Source: Cryomorphaceae bacterium
GTDB lineage: Bacteria; Bacteroidota; Bacteroidia; Flavobacteriales_D; Sanyastnellaceae
NCBI GenBank assembly: GCA_016124575.1
Contig: WGNM01000021.1
Span: 24,523 to 88,522 of the forward strand
DNA length: 64,000 nt
Direction: 5' to 3'
Both the position numbers and the translations under genes were made by a program. Below the pieces are notes generated by a model. The model was given only the letters and a program-made list of their open reading frames with translations. It did not search any database and was not told where the DNA came from. Of the stretch, positions 26,749 through 35,456 are shown piece by piece. Every line of letters starts with the position of its first letter. Position 1 is the stretch's first letter.

Positions 26749-29148
26749 TTACTGCTTCAACACCTTTACAGTTGAGCTGTAGTTGCCTACAGTGATCTGC
26801 ATGAAGTAGAAACCGTCAGCAGCAAAAGAAAGATCCATGTTCTTAGAGAATTGAGCTCCACCGGCATTGATACCTTCTTGAAGAACGATACGTCCTTGTC
26901 CATCAAGGATAGTTACGTTAACACTTTGTCCGTTCAAACCACTCAAGTTCAAAGTCACGATACCATTGGTAGGGTTCGGGAAAACGTTCACCTCTACCCC
27001 ATTCTCAAGTTCTGCTACACCAGTAGTAACATCGAACGACATTGTCATTGAACAACCATTGGCATCTGTAACTGTTACTTCGTAAGAACCACCACCAAGA
27101 CCGGTGATATCTTCGTTACTTGAAGTAAATCCGTTTGGACCAGTCCACTCGTAAGAAAGAGTTCCAGTACCACCTGTAGCAGTGATTTGTACATCACCAT
27201 CGTTAGCACCTGTTGCTGATTCTTGGTTAGAAGAACCCGTAACATCAAGAGCTGCAGGGTTTGTAAGTGATGCAGTAGCGTTCACTACACAACCATTCAT
27301 GTCGGTAACAACTACATCGTACGAACCGCTAGCTAATCCATCAAGAACACCATTGGTTACAATTTCACCATCTACAGTGTACGTGTAATCAGGAGTACCG
27401 CCAGTAGCAATGAAAGTTATCGAACCGTTTGTGTCATCAGTACAAAGAGGATTAGAAGTAGTGCTAGAAACAGCAACAATCGTAGGTTCTGCAACAGTTA
27501 AAGTAACAGTACCTTGACATCCTTCGTCATCAACGGCAACTACAGTGTAATCACCAGCTGGGAGACCAGACCAATCGCTAACAGAGCCAAAATCTCCGCC
27601 TTCAAAGCTGTATGTAAAGCCACCGTTACCGCCATTGGCAGCAACATCCACAAATCCGTCTGAACCACCGTTACAAAGCACATCAGTTGTCGTAGAAGCG
27701 AACCCTACAGCAGCAGGAGAACTAATTGTAACAGGGCTGTTAGATGTATCAGCACAACCATTGACATCAACACCGTAAATCGTGTATGTACCAGGACCTA
27801 TGTTGAAAATGTTGCTTGTCTGGAAGTTGATGTTATCCAAAGAGTATTGAATACCACCTGCACCTCCGAAACCAACACATACAATGATACCATCAGATGA
27901 ATCTGAACATGATGCAGCGGCAGAAGAAGAAACGTTTACTTGAACTGCAAGTGGCTGAGTAACGTTTAAAGAAGTAGACTGACCTGTGCAACCGTTAGCA
28001 TCAACAGCATATACAGTATATAGGCCAGGTGTAAGGTCAGAGAAAACAGGCGTTGAAGTTGGGTTGCTCATGTTAGAAGCAAGCGAATAGGTGAAAGCAC
28101 CAGTACCACCTGCAGGAGTACCTGTGATAACAGCATTTGCATTTCCATTACAAGTGATTGGAGAAGTAAGCGCCAAAGAAACAGACACCGGCGCAGGCGC
28201 AGGAATCTGGAAAGTTTGAACTACTTGACAACCTTCAGAATCTGTTATTGTTATTGTGTGATCTCCACCAGCAAGGTTGTTATAGTTACCTACAGCCAAG
28301 TTATTTCCACCATCAAGGTTGAACACCGCGCCACCTTGTTGACCAGAAACAGTGATTTGAGCTGTACCATTTGATTGACCTGCACAAGTTATAGGTGTAG
28401 TATTGATGTTCGCTATGGCAAGTGTGCATTCAAATTCGCAGCTACAGTCTAGGTATGTTGCATCAACATCGTAGTTCAAAGCGGCAGGATCGTTACATCC
28501 TGCTACAGCCCCGGCCTCAGATGAAAATGGGAAACATAGGAATTCTTGGTCATCAGCTTGAACACCATTCAAGAAGATTTGAGCGTTTACATAACCATCA
28601 AATACTCCATCGGTAGTGAACTGACCAATCAAGACTTTGTTGTCTGGACCAGCAATCGCGTTTACCGTTTGAGCTGAGAAAAGAGTAAACCAAGCACCAC
28701 CGATTAGTCCGCTAATGACAACATCATTACCAGCTTCAAAGTTGGTAACCCAAGGCTCTGCAGCACTTTGTTGCGCTGTAATGCTTGTCCCTGGATCATT
28801 CGAATTCGCTCTTCCAATTGTTACGAAGCTATCAAATTCTGTTTCTGGAAAAACCCCAAAAATTGCAGGGTTTACAGCATCACCTGTAGCACCTCCAAGT
28901 GGAGTTTGCCAAAAAGATGTGCTCGTCCGCACTTCTAGTGGCTTACCAGCCAAACCAAAAATGGCACTCACGAAATCATCTTGATCGCCTAGAACAGCGT
29001 ACAAGCGATAAGTCGTATAACCAGTAAGATCAGTGGCACCAACCATTCCGGTGTGCACAGCATACTCTTCAACTTCTACTCCAACCATTTGGGCTTTAGA
29101 GTATAGGCCAGATGCCAGTAGTAGAGAAAACAATAATAGTTTTTTCAT
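26749..29148 (-). CDS. T9SS cargo protein with SprB-type repeats
   Basis: A 799-residue surface protein from ATG 29148 (signal peptide MKKLLLFSLLLASGLYSKAQ). Residues about 22-215 form a domain also found in the 1015-residue protein at 58448-61495 (TTYRLYAVLGDQDDFVSAIF; DSFVTIG; NKVLIGQFTTDGVFDGYVN). Then about seven repeats of roughly 70-75 residues with the SprB motif pattern (ITCNGNANAVITGTPAGGTG, GLYTVYAVDANGC). The C-terminal 85 residues (VFPNPTNGIVTLNLSG, ending VKVLKQ) are a type A sorting domain. Such proteins serve adhesion or gliding on the cell surface. It is not linked to gliding genes here. Confidence 0.88.
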   Translation of the reverse strand: MKKLLLFSLLLASGLYSKAQMVGVEVEEYAVHTGMVGATDLTGYTTYRLYAVLGDQDDFVSAIFGLAGKPLEVRTSTSFWQTPLGGATGDAVNPAIFGVFPETEFDSFVTIGRANSNDPGTSITAQQSAAEPWVTNFEAGNDVVISGLIGGAWFTLFSAQTVNAIAGPDNKVLIGQFTTDGVFDGYVNAQIFLNGVQADDQEFLCFPFSSEAGAVAGCNDPAALNYDVDATYLDCSCEFECTLAIANINTTPITCAGQSNGTAQITVSGQQGGAVFNLDGGNNLAVGNYNNLAGGDHTITITDSEGCQVVQTFQIPAPAPVSVSLALTSPITCNGNANAVITGTPAGGTGAFTYSLASNMSNPTSTPVFSDLTPGLYTVYAVDANGCTGQSTSLNVTQPLAVQVNVSSSAAASCSDSSDGIIVCVGFGGAGGIQYSLDNINFQTSNIFNIGPGTYTIYGVDVNGCADTSNSPVTISSPAAVGFASTTTDVLCNGGSDGFVDVAANGGNGGFTYSFEGGDFGSVSDWSGLPAGDYTVVAVDDEGCQGTVTLTVAEPTIVAVSSTTSNPLCTDDTNGSITFIATGGTPDYTYTVDGEIVTNGVLDGLASGSYDVVVTDMNGCVVNATASLTNPAALDVTGSSNQESATGANDGDVQITATGGTGTLSYEWTGPNGFTSSNEDITGLGGGSYEVTVTDANGCSMTMSFDVTTGVAELENGVEVNVFPNPTNGIVTLNLSGLNGQSVNVTILDGQGRIVLQEGINAGGAQFSKNMDLSFAADGFYFMQITVGNYSSTVKVLKQ

Positions 29149-29274
29149 AAGGTGATGATTAATAGAAAGTATTTTCAATTCTAGCGTCAAATATACACGC
29201 TTAAGCCAAGGTGACAATCAATAATAGTTGTTTTTTCCGATTTCTTCTTCACAGTCAAAAAAGGGGTTATGAAC

Positions 29275-29308
29275 AAAAAAAGCGCCTTCATCGAGATGAA
29301 GACGCTTT
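29275..29308 (-). terminator. Terminator of the starch-binding-like T9SS gene
   Basis: AAAGCGCCTTCATC (29279-29292) pairs with GATGAAGACGCTTT (29295-29308), with one G-U; only the lower pairs and a four-base loop can form in practice. The T run on the minus strand (29275-29281) follows the stop at 29328. Confidence 0.85.
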
Positions 29309-29327
29309 AAGAAATCGCTTAAATTTC

Positions 29328-31010
29328 TTATTTCTTAACGAAAGTCATTCGTGCTGCGTTTCCGTTGTTTACTACAGAAATAGCGTAAACACCATTTGCA
29401 AGATCGTTAACAATGATTTCATGTTGGTTATTGGCCACGGCGGTGAAGTTCACTTCTTTCACCACTCGTCCGTTTACATCAACGATTTGCACAGAAGTCA
29501 ATCCCGACATATCACCAGCCATGGTTATTGCATCCGTTGCAGGGTTTGGGAACAAGTTCAACGCAAGAACATTGGTTTCGTTCACATTGATACCACAAGC
29601 CACACAACTGTTGTAACAAACTACATCAAGTGTTTCAGCAACACCCGAGCGTGTGTAAGTGCGGTTCCATCCGCCAACCCCGTTTGCAGCTCCACAGCCA
29701 CCAATTGAGAAATCGTAAGACTCACCTACTGTTTCATCGTTTGCGCCGTTCGGGTAAGGATCACCATTTGTAAATTTGAATTGGATATCAGCAGAACCAG
29801 AAACGTTGACAGTACATTCGTATACACCATCGGCATTGTCATCGGTCATTTGTGTTGCACCGGCTTGCCACTGTGGAGTTGTGAATCCACCAATCATCCA
29901 AACGCCATCGGCACTTACAACCTCGTCGGTCATGTCTACACGGAAAGTGATATCGGCAGGATTAGGATCGTTGATACAAGACTCAGAGCACTGGTTAAAA
30001 CAGTATTCAACAGTGATTGGATCTACTCCTACTTCGATAAAACGGTTTCCATTTTGAGAACATCCAGGAGGAACTGATTCCCAGCCACCGCTGCCGTTTT
30101 GAAACTTGTACTCATAAGTACCCGGTTGCATAGGCAATGTAACCTCCCAGATACCATCAGCATCACCATCCGCCAACGGCGAAGTACCTGACGACCATCC
30201 TTGGAATGCACCAGCAATGAAAACACCATCACCAGCCACCGTTTGCAACTCCATGTTTACACGGAAAGTAACCATGGTTGGAGCTACACATGTGCCACAT
30301 ACATTGTAACAAGAACTTTCAGTAACAGTATTCGCATCAGTCAATACCAACAAACGATTTCCGCTACCATCAGAGCAATCGCCAGAAACGTTTTCGTTCG
30401 GAAGATCCCAAGAATTACCGTTTACAAACTTGTATACAAGCTCATCACCATTGGCTCCGCCCAAAACAGAAGGATCGAATGAGTAGATGACTTCATACAC
30501 CATGTCGCCATCAGCGTCAGAAAGCATCGTTGCTCCTGGATCCCAACCTTGGAAGTTACCAGCTACGTGAACACCTTGAGGTGCCACACCTGCTTCTAAC
30601 GACATGTCTACAAGAAAACGAACAGTGTACTCGTTACAAGCAGCGCAGCTTCCGAAACACACAGCGTACGTTGTAGCTTCTGAAACAGAAATTTTGCGGT
30701 TTGTGTTTCCCGAGAGGTCGGCACGACACGCAGGGGGCACAGATTCTTCAAAAGGCCAGTCGTTACCGTTCAAAAACTTGAACTCGTAATCACCAGCATC
30801 CAATGATAAAGTAACAGCATATATGCCGCTTCCCATATCAGTTAAAGGTGTACCACTTGGGCTCCATCCCTGGAAAGAACCAGCTACGTGAACCCCGTTG
30901 GCATCGACAGTTTCGTTAGACATATCAACCATAAAAGTGACGTCAAACTGCGCCATGGCTGATGTCCCTACCAACATCAATGCGATTAGAAAACTATAAA
31001 ACTTCTTCAT
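29328..31010 (-). CDS. T9SS cargo protein with four starch-binding-like E-set modules
   Basis: A 560-residue exported protein (signal peptide MKKFYSFLIALMLVGTSAMA). Four modules of about 110 residues repeat the pattern VTFMVDMS...V...GVHVAGSFQGW...L...D.DG.YEVTL.L..G.YEFKF.NG..W, each ending in a Cys-x-x-C pair (FGSCAAC, YNVCGTCV and so on). This is the layout of CBM48/CBM20-like or isoamylase-N beta-sandwich modules. The last 85 residues are a sorting domain (LNLFPNPATDAITMAG). It probably holds glucans at the surface, because the divergent neighbour 87 bp away is an amylase. Confidence 0.85.
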   Translation of the reverse strand: MKKFYSFLIALMLVGTSAMAQFDVTFMVDMSNETVDANGVHVAGSFQGWSPSGTPLTDMGSGIYAVTLSLDAGDYEFKFLNGNDWPFEESVPPACRADLSGNTNRKISVSEATTYAVCFGSCAACNEYTVRFLVDMSLEAGVAPQGVHVAGNFQGWDPGATMLSDADGDMVYEVIYSFDPSVLGGANGDELVYKFVNGNSWDLPNENVSGDCSDGSGNRLLVLTDANTVTESSCYNVCGTCVAPTMVTFRVNMELQTVAGDGVFIAGAFQGWSSGTSPLADGDADGIWEVTLPMQPGTYEYKFQNGSGGWESVPPGCSQNGNRFIEVGVDPITVEYCFNQCSESCINDPNPADITFRVDMTDEVVSADGVWMIGGFTTPQWQAGATQMTDDNADGVYECTVNVSGSADIQFKFTNGDPYPNGANDETVGESYDFSIGGCGAANGVGGWNRTYTRSGVAETLDVVCYNSCVACGINVNETNVLALNLFPNPATDAITMAGDMSGLTSVQIVDVNGRVVKEVNFTAVANNQHEIIVNDLANGVYAISVVNNGNAARMTFVKK

Positions 31011-31097
31011 ACTATTTGGTTTAATACAAGATTAGAATGTGTACTTTAGACACTTTGTAAAAGTATTTAATTTTTTCAATCTTAGCGATTTCTTTAC

Positions 31098-33002
31098 ATG
31101 TCTATAAAGTACATTTTAACATTATCGATCCCTACTCTGTTCTCAATGAACATATTAACATCAAGCGGACAAGTGCTAGACAAGACATCGGTTGATACCA
31201 ATTCCACTGTTTTCAACGATAATTTCAGGGTAGACCCACCGTATTGGTGGACGGGCATGGATAGTCAGGATGTCGAACTTTTGATATATAAAGAAGGAGT
31301 TGGAGAAAGTACGATCTCACTCAATAGCACAGGCGCCTCCATCATCCGCGCTGAACGCGCGATGAATAAAAATTATATGTTCATAACCTTGCGGATAAGC
31401 CGAGAGGCAAAAGCAGGAGAGCTAAATTTTCGAGTAACAGACAAATCCGGGGCAGAGCAGTCGTTGAAATACACCCTGCGTGAAAAGAGCGAGATGGCAT
31501 TTGGCAGACAAGGACTGACATCTTCAGACTTCATCTATTTGCTGATGCCCGACAGATTTTCGAATGGCAATCTGAGCAATGATAATGTTTTGGGAATGCA
31601 CGATCAATCGCTAAATCGCAAAGAAATGTTTGACCGCCATGGCGGCGATTTGGCAGGCATGACAGCACATTTAGATTACCTCGAAGAACTCGGAGTGACA
31701 GCTATTTGGCCGAACCCCGTTTGGGAAAACGACGAACCGAAAGCATCGTATCACGGCTATGCACCTACCGACATTTATAGAATAGACCGCAGACTTGGAG
31801 ATGCGGCCGACTATGCGGAATTTGTTGAACAGTCTCACAAACGCGGAATAAAAGTCGTTAAAGACATCGTTTACAACCATTGGGGTGATCAGCATTGGAT
31901 ATACAAAGACCTGCCAGATTCAAGCTGGTTGAACGTTTGGGACGATTATACCCGGACAAACTACAGAGCCGTAGCCTTGGTTGACCCCTATGCGGCTGAG
32001 TACGACAAAAAACAAATGACCGACGGATGGTTCGACAGGCACATGCCCGATTTGAACCAACGCAATCCGCACCTTGCCAACTACCTCATACAGCATAGCA
32101 TTTGGTGGGCCGGACATTATGGAATAGACAGTTATCGGATAGACACCTATGCCTATCCAGATCAGTTATTTATGAAAGAATTGGCAGAGCGACTTCACAG
32201 TGAATTCCCTACCCTATTTCTTTTTGGAGAGACCTGGGTGCATGGCACACCTGTGCAAGCATGGTTTACAGAAAGCAACGGAACCCTAAAGTCATACAAC
32301 TCTGATTTGGAGAGTGTTACAGACTTTCAGTTGTACTATGCAATTAACAAAGCATTGACAGAGGAAGGCGGATGGACCGAAGGCATGGCCCGCATTTATT
32401 ATACACTAGCCAAAGACATCTTGTATCAGCAACCCGATTTGCTCGTCACCTTTTTAGACAACCACGACCTTAGTCGCATACATTCTGTTTTGGGAGAAGA
32501 CAGGAACAAAGTAAAACATGCACTTGCATTGATGATGACCCTTCGGGGAATTCCAAGCATTTACTACGGCACTGAGATTGGGATGAAGAATTTTGCCGAC
32601 CCAGATGGTAAAGTCCGAGAAGATTTTCCCGGAGGATGGGACGGCGATGCAGCAGACAAATTCACCCGAGCTGGACGCTCGGAAGAAGAGAACGACCTTT
32701 TTGACTACATCAAAACCCTCGCAAACTACCGCAAACAGCACCCAGCACTCTTCGAAGGAAAGTTCATGCAGTTCGTGCCTACCGACAACCACTACACCTA
32801 CTTCCGCTATACCGATGGCAAACGGCTTATGGTGAGCATCAATTATTCAGGTAAAACCAAAGACATAGATCTCGAACGATTTGAAGAAATATTGCGTGGA
32901 TCGACCAAAGCGAGAGACATACTTACAGGAAGCATCGTCGATTTGACCACGACAACCATCGCAGACAAGCAAATGATGATCTTTGAAATTTTAGCCGATT
33001 AG
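31098..33002 (+). CDS. GH13 alpha-amylase/neopullulanase (SusA-like)
   Basis: A 634-residue secreted hydrolase with a hydrophobic N-terminus. An N-terminal beta domain (about 30-135) is followed by the GH13 barrel: GLTSSDFIYLLMPDRFSNGN, region I DIVYNHW, region II GIDSYRIDTYAYPD with the nucleophile Asp, region III LFLFGETWVHG with the acid Glu, region IV TFLDNHDLSRIHS. A C-terminal beta domain ends near FEILAD. This is the cyclomaltodextrinase/neopullulanase type, cutting alpha-1,4 glucans and possibly pullulan or cyclodextrin. It likely acts in the periplasm with the divergent starch-binding-like protein. Its 3' end overlaps the thioesterase gene by 12 bp. Confidence 0.93.
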   Translation: MSIKYILTLSIPTLFSMNILTSSGQVLDKTSVDTNSTVFNDNFRVDPPYWWTGMDSQDVELLIYKEGVGESTISLNSTGASIIRAERAMNKNYMFITLRISREAKAGELNFRVTDKSGAEQSLKYTLREKSEMAFGRQGLTSSDFIYLLMPDRFSNGNLSNDNVLGMHDQSLNRKEMFDRHGGDLAGMTAHLDYLEELGVTAIWPNPVWENDEPKASYHGYAPTDIYRIDRRLGDAADYAEFVEQSHKRGIKVVKDIVYNHWGDQHWIYKDLPDSSWLNVWDDYTRTNYRAVALVDPYAAEYDKKQMTDGWFDRHMPDLNQRNPHLANYLIQHSIWWAGHYGIDSYRIDTYAYPDQLFMKELAERLHSEFPTLFLFGETWVHGTPVQAWFTESNGTLKSYNSDLESVTDFQLYYAINKALTEEGGWTEGMARIYYTLAKDILYQQPDLLVTFLDNHDLSRIHSVLGEDRNKVKHALALMMTLRGIPSIYYGTEIGMKNFADPDGKVREDFPGGWDGDAADKFTRAGRSEEENDLFDYIKTLANYRKQHPALFEGKFMQFVPTDNHYTYFRYTDGKRLMVSINYSGKTKDIDLERFEEILRGSTKARDILTGSIVDLTTTTIADKQMMIFEILAD

Positions 33003-33401
33003 TTTCGCCTTCCAGATTTCAGGAACAGGAATTTTAGACTGCGAAACATAATCGAAGCAAACCAGCACACTCGCGCCAGTTGTTACCACCACTTGTTCAC
33101 CCTTAACAGTTTTGAACACCTCATACTCCACCGTCATACTCGAGTTGCCGATGGAAGTGCACCACGTTTTAATGTGGACATCATCATTTAAGAGCACTGG
33201 CAAGCGATAATTGATCTCATTGCGAGCCAGGAGGATGCCCAGCTTATTCCAATCCCACCTCTCGCCTATCAACTCTTTGAAAAAGTGCATACGCGCCAAT
33301 TCAAAATAAGACAAGTACACCGCATTGTTCACATGACCCATGACATCGATATCCGAGAATCGAATTTGGATAGGCGTTAACGTGCTAACATCATTCATCA
33401 T
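32991..33401 (-). CDS. Acyl-CoA thioesterase (4HBT hotdog family)
   Basis: From ATG 33401 (MMNDVSTLTP) the product is 136 residues; the first ATG at 33437 adds an unlikely N-terminus. The hotdog motif IRFSDIDVMGHVNNAVYLSYFELAR has the catalytic Asp/Gly-His-Val-Asn of YbgC/4HBT enzymes, and IKTWCTSIGNSSMTVEYEVF is the next strand set. It hydrolyses acyl-CoA thioesters in the cytoplasm; substrate is unknown. Its 3' end overlaps the amylase stop by 12 bp in convergent orientation. Confidence 0.92.
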   Translation of the reverse strand: MMNDVSTLTPIQIRFSDIDVMGHVNNAVYLSYFELARMHFFKELIGERWDWNKLGILLARNEINYRLPVLLNDDVHIKTWCTSIGNSSMTVEYEVFKTVKGEQVVVTTGASVLVCFDYVSQSKIPVPEIWKAKLIG

Positions 33402-33471
33402 GCGACAAAGATAAACAGACAAATGAACGCCCTTCATTAATGGCTAACTTTGCCGACATAAAAATTACAGG

Positions 33472-34266
33472 ATGCGATCAATATTTATTTCACTCTACTT
33501 TATATACATACTAGTTGGACTGATGTATAGTGCCATCATGTTTTCGATTTCTCCGATGGGCATTGGCTGGTTTTCATCCATCGTAGCGCATGGCATCCCT
33601 TTGTTTTGGTTTCTATTCCTTTACCTCGGACGATTGACCAATCACAGTTTTGCATCCTTGTTGACCACCGCAGGGACAGGAACCGCATTTTTAATTTGTC
33701 TGGGCAACAACCGCGTAAACGGTTCAGACGACCTATCGGCCATCCTTCCAGCCATATCATTGCTCGGGTGGTTGATTTACGACAGATGGTATGTTATAGA
33801 TGTCCGCCCTACCCAACCAATAACCACTTCAGAAGCATTTCCCGACATCACCTTTAAAGATGCGCAAGGCAACGACTTCAAACTGTCTCAAAGTCAGAAT
33901 TCCAAAGTCGTTATTTTCTTCAGCAGCACATGGTCAGCCTTCAGCAAGTTTCAGCAGAAAGATTTTGAGCAACATATATTACAATTCAAAGAAAAGGGAG
34001 TCGACCTATATTTCATTAGCGGTGAGCAGGTGCAAAGCAGCGCATCGGGCATACATTTCTTAACCGATCAAGGACAAGCCAGTGCTCAATTGAGATTATC
34101 GAACAGACAAGGCATGCCCATCGGCTTAACTCTTGTTGGTTTCCACCCCCCTATGCACCGTCCACATTTATACCTTTTAGACCCCAACAATCAAATTATT
34201 TCGGAGCACGTGACCACCGATTTCCGGAAACTTCCAAATTCAGAATGGGCACTTCGCTTTTTTTAG
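33472..34266 (+). CDS. Membrane-anchored redoxin-like protein lacking catalytic cysteines
   Basis: A 264-residue protein. Four hydrophobic segments occupy about residues 5-105. A thioredoxin-fold domain follows (about 120-264): SEAFPDITFKDAQGNDFKLS, KVVIFFSSTW, FQQKDFEQHILQFKEKGVDL, YFISGE, GLTLVGFHPP and DPNNQIISEHV. In AhpC/TSA or TlpA proteins the FFSSTWSAF position carries the CxxC or Cp cysteine; here it is Ser/Trp/Ser. The only Cys visible in the protein is in the membrane part. So it looks like a redoxin domain without a classical redox activity, perhaps a binding module. Confidence 0.7.
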   Translation: MRSIFISLYFIYILVGLMYSAIMFSISPMGIGWFSSIVAHGIPLFWFLFLYLGRLTNHSFASLLTTAGTGTAFLICLGNNRVNGSDDLSAILPAISLLGWLIYDRWYVIDVRPTQPITTSEAFPDITFKDAQGNDFKLSQSQNSKVVIFFSSTWSAFSKFQQKDFEQHILQFKEKGVDLYFISGEQVQSSASGIHFLTDQGQASAQLRLSNRQGMPIGLTLVGFHPPMHRPHLYLLDPNNQIISEHVTTDFRKLPNSEWALRFF

Positions 34267-34370
34267 GCCAAAAAGAATCTTCTGAACCCCTTATTTGGCG
34301 TGGAAAAACGCGGGTTTTTCAACAATCAACCATACTTTTCAACAAAACCAATCTTTTTTTCCTGTAAACC

Positions 34371-34402
34371 TTGTCTACCGCGGGATTTCGCGTATATATT
34401 TG
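34371..34402 (+). promoter_or_regulatory. Predicted promoter of the HU gene
   Basis: TTG (34371-34373) and TATATTTG (34395-34402) are 21 bp apart, an excellent match to the Bacteroidetes promoter. The start ATG at 34441 leaves an untranslated leader of roughly 35 nt. Confidence 0.7.
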
Positions 34403-34440
34403 TTCTGATTCATCGATTGTCTAACTAAACCATATTCAAA

Positions 34441-34713
34441 ATGAACAAAGCTGAATTAGTAGATTCAATGGCTGAGAAAGCCGGTATTTCAAAAGCAGAC
34501 GCTAAGCGTGCATTGGATGCATTCATTGACACCACATCAGGTGCATTGAAAAAAGGTGATCGCGTTGCGTTGGTAGGATTCGGTTCTTTTGCCGTTTCTC
34601 AGCGTTCTGCGCGTAAAGGTCGCAACCCGCAAACTGGTAAAGAAATTACCATTAAGGCGAAGAAAGTTGTTAAGTTCAAGCCAGGTGCTGAGCTTTCAAA
34701 GAAAGTAAAATAA
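34441..34713 (+). CDS. hup: HU family DNA-binding protein
   Basis: A standard 90-residue [47 protein letters not shown] and [15 protein letters not shown]. The Pro-bearing beta arm (RKGRNPQTG) bends DNA. It is a monocistronic gene with its own promoter and terminator. It compacts the nucleoid; as a single HU in the window there is no partner subunit visible. Confidence 0.97.
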   Translation: MNKAELVDSMAEKAGISKADAKRALDAFIDTTSGALKKGDRVALVGFGSFAVSQRSARKGRNPQTGKEITIKAKKVVKFKPGAELSKKVK

Positions 34714-34734
34714 GCTTTTAGAGCATGTTTTGAG

Positions 34735-34761
34735 AGCCTCCTTGATGGGGGCTTTTTTTTT
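34735..34761 (+). terminator. Rho-independent terminator of hup
   Basis: AGCCTCC (34735-34741), loop TTGAT, GGGGGCT (34747-34753), then eight T from 34753. The TrmH start ATG lies 20 bp farther, so read-through may feed the next operon. Confidence 0.9.
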
Positions 34762-34772
34762 ATATTTCCATT

Positions 34773-35456
34773 ATGGACGATCGTGAATTATACAAACTGT
34801 TGCAGGAGTTTATGACCGCTGAGCGTGCGGCTCAATTGGAGCTCGTTGCCAGTCAGCGTACACGACACATCACAGTCGTGTTAGAAGATTTGTATCAGAC
34901 ACACAACGCCAGTGCCGTATTGCGCAGTTGCGATTGTTTCGGCATACAAGACATACAAGTGATTGAAAATCATCACCGTTATGAGTTAAACAACGGCATC
35001 GCCATGGGAGCAGGAAAATGGTTAGACACGACCATATACAATCAACAGAAAGACAAGTTAGGGAGTGCCACTTTGCATTGTTACGAGACCTTGCGATCGA
35101 AAGGCTACAAAATCGCTGCTACTTGTCCGCACCGCAACGGACACACCATCAGCACCCTTCCCATAGACCAGCCCATCGCGTTGGTATTTGGCACAGAAGT
35201 AAAAGGCATCAGCGACGAGGCAGCTACCAACGCCGACTACCTTGTCCGCATCCCCATGTACGGCTTCACCGAAAGTTTCAATATTTCCGTAGCGGCCAGT
35301 ATTTCGCTGTATGAGTTGACACGTCGCGTATTTGAATCAGACATCCCTTGGCAGTTGAGTGAAGAAGAGCAGTTTGAGCTCAAATTCAGGTGGATACAGA
35401 AGAGCTTGAAAGATAGCAAAGGCATTATTAAAAGACTGAAAGCACAAGCACAGTGA
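34773..35456 (+). CDS. trmH: tRNA (guanosine-18 2'-O)-methyltransferase TrmH type
   Basis: A 227-residue SPOUT methyltransferase. Motif 1 is HNASAVLRSCDCFGIQ, motif 2 LVFGTEVKGISDEA and motif 3 RIPMYGFTESFNISVAASIS, the knotted SAM site. The lengths of the N- and C-terminal extensions fit TrmH. It methylates G18 in the tRNA D-loop, although a related rRNA target cannot be excluded. Its stop overlaps the GTG start of the MATE gene by 4 bp (GTGA). Confidence 0.93.
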   Translation: MDDRELYKLLQEFMTAERAAQLELVASQRTRHITVVLEDLYQTHNASAVLRSCDCFGIQDIQVIENHHRYELNNGIAMGAGKWLDTTIYNQQKDKLGSATLHCYETLRSKGYKIAATCPHRNGHTISTLPIDQPIALVFGTEVKGISDEAATNADYLVRIPMYGFTESFNISVAASISLYELTRRVFESDIPWQLSEEEQFELKFRWIQKSLKDSKGIIKRLKAQAQ

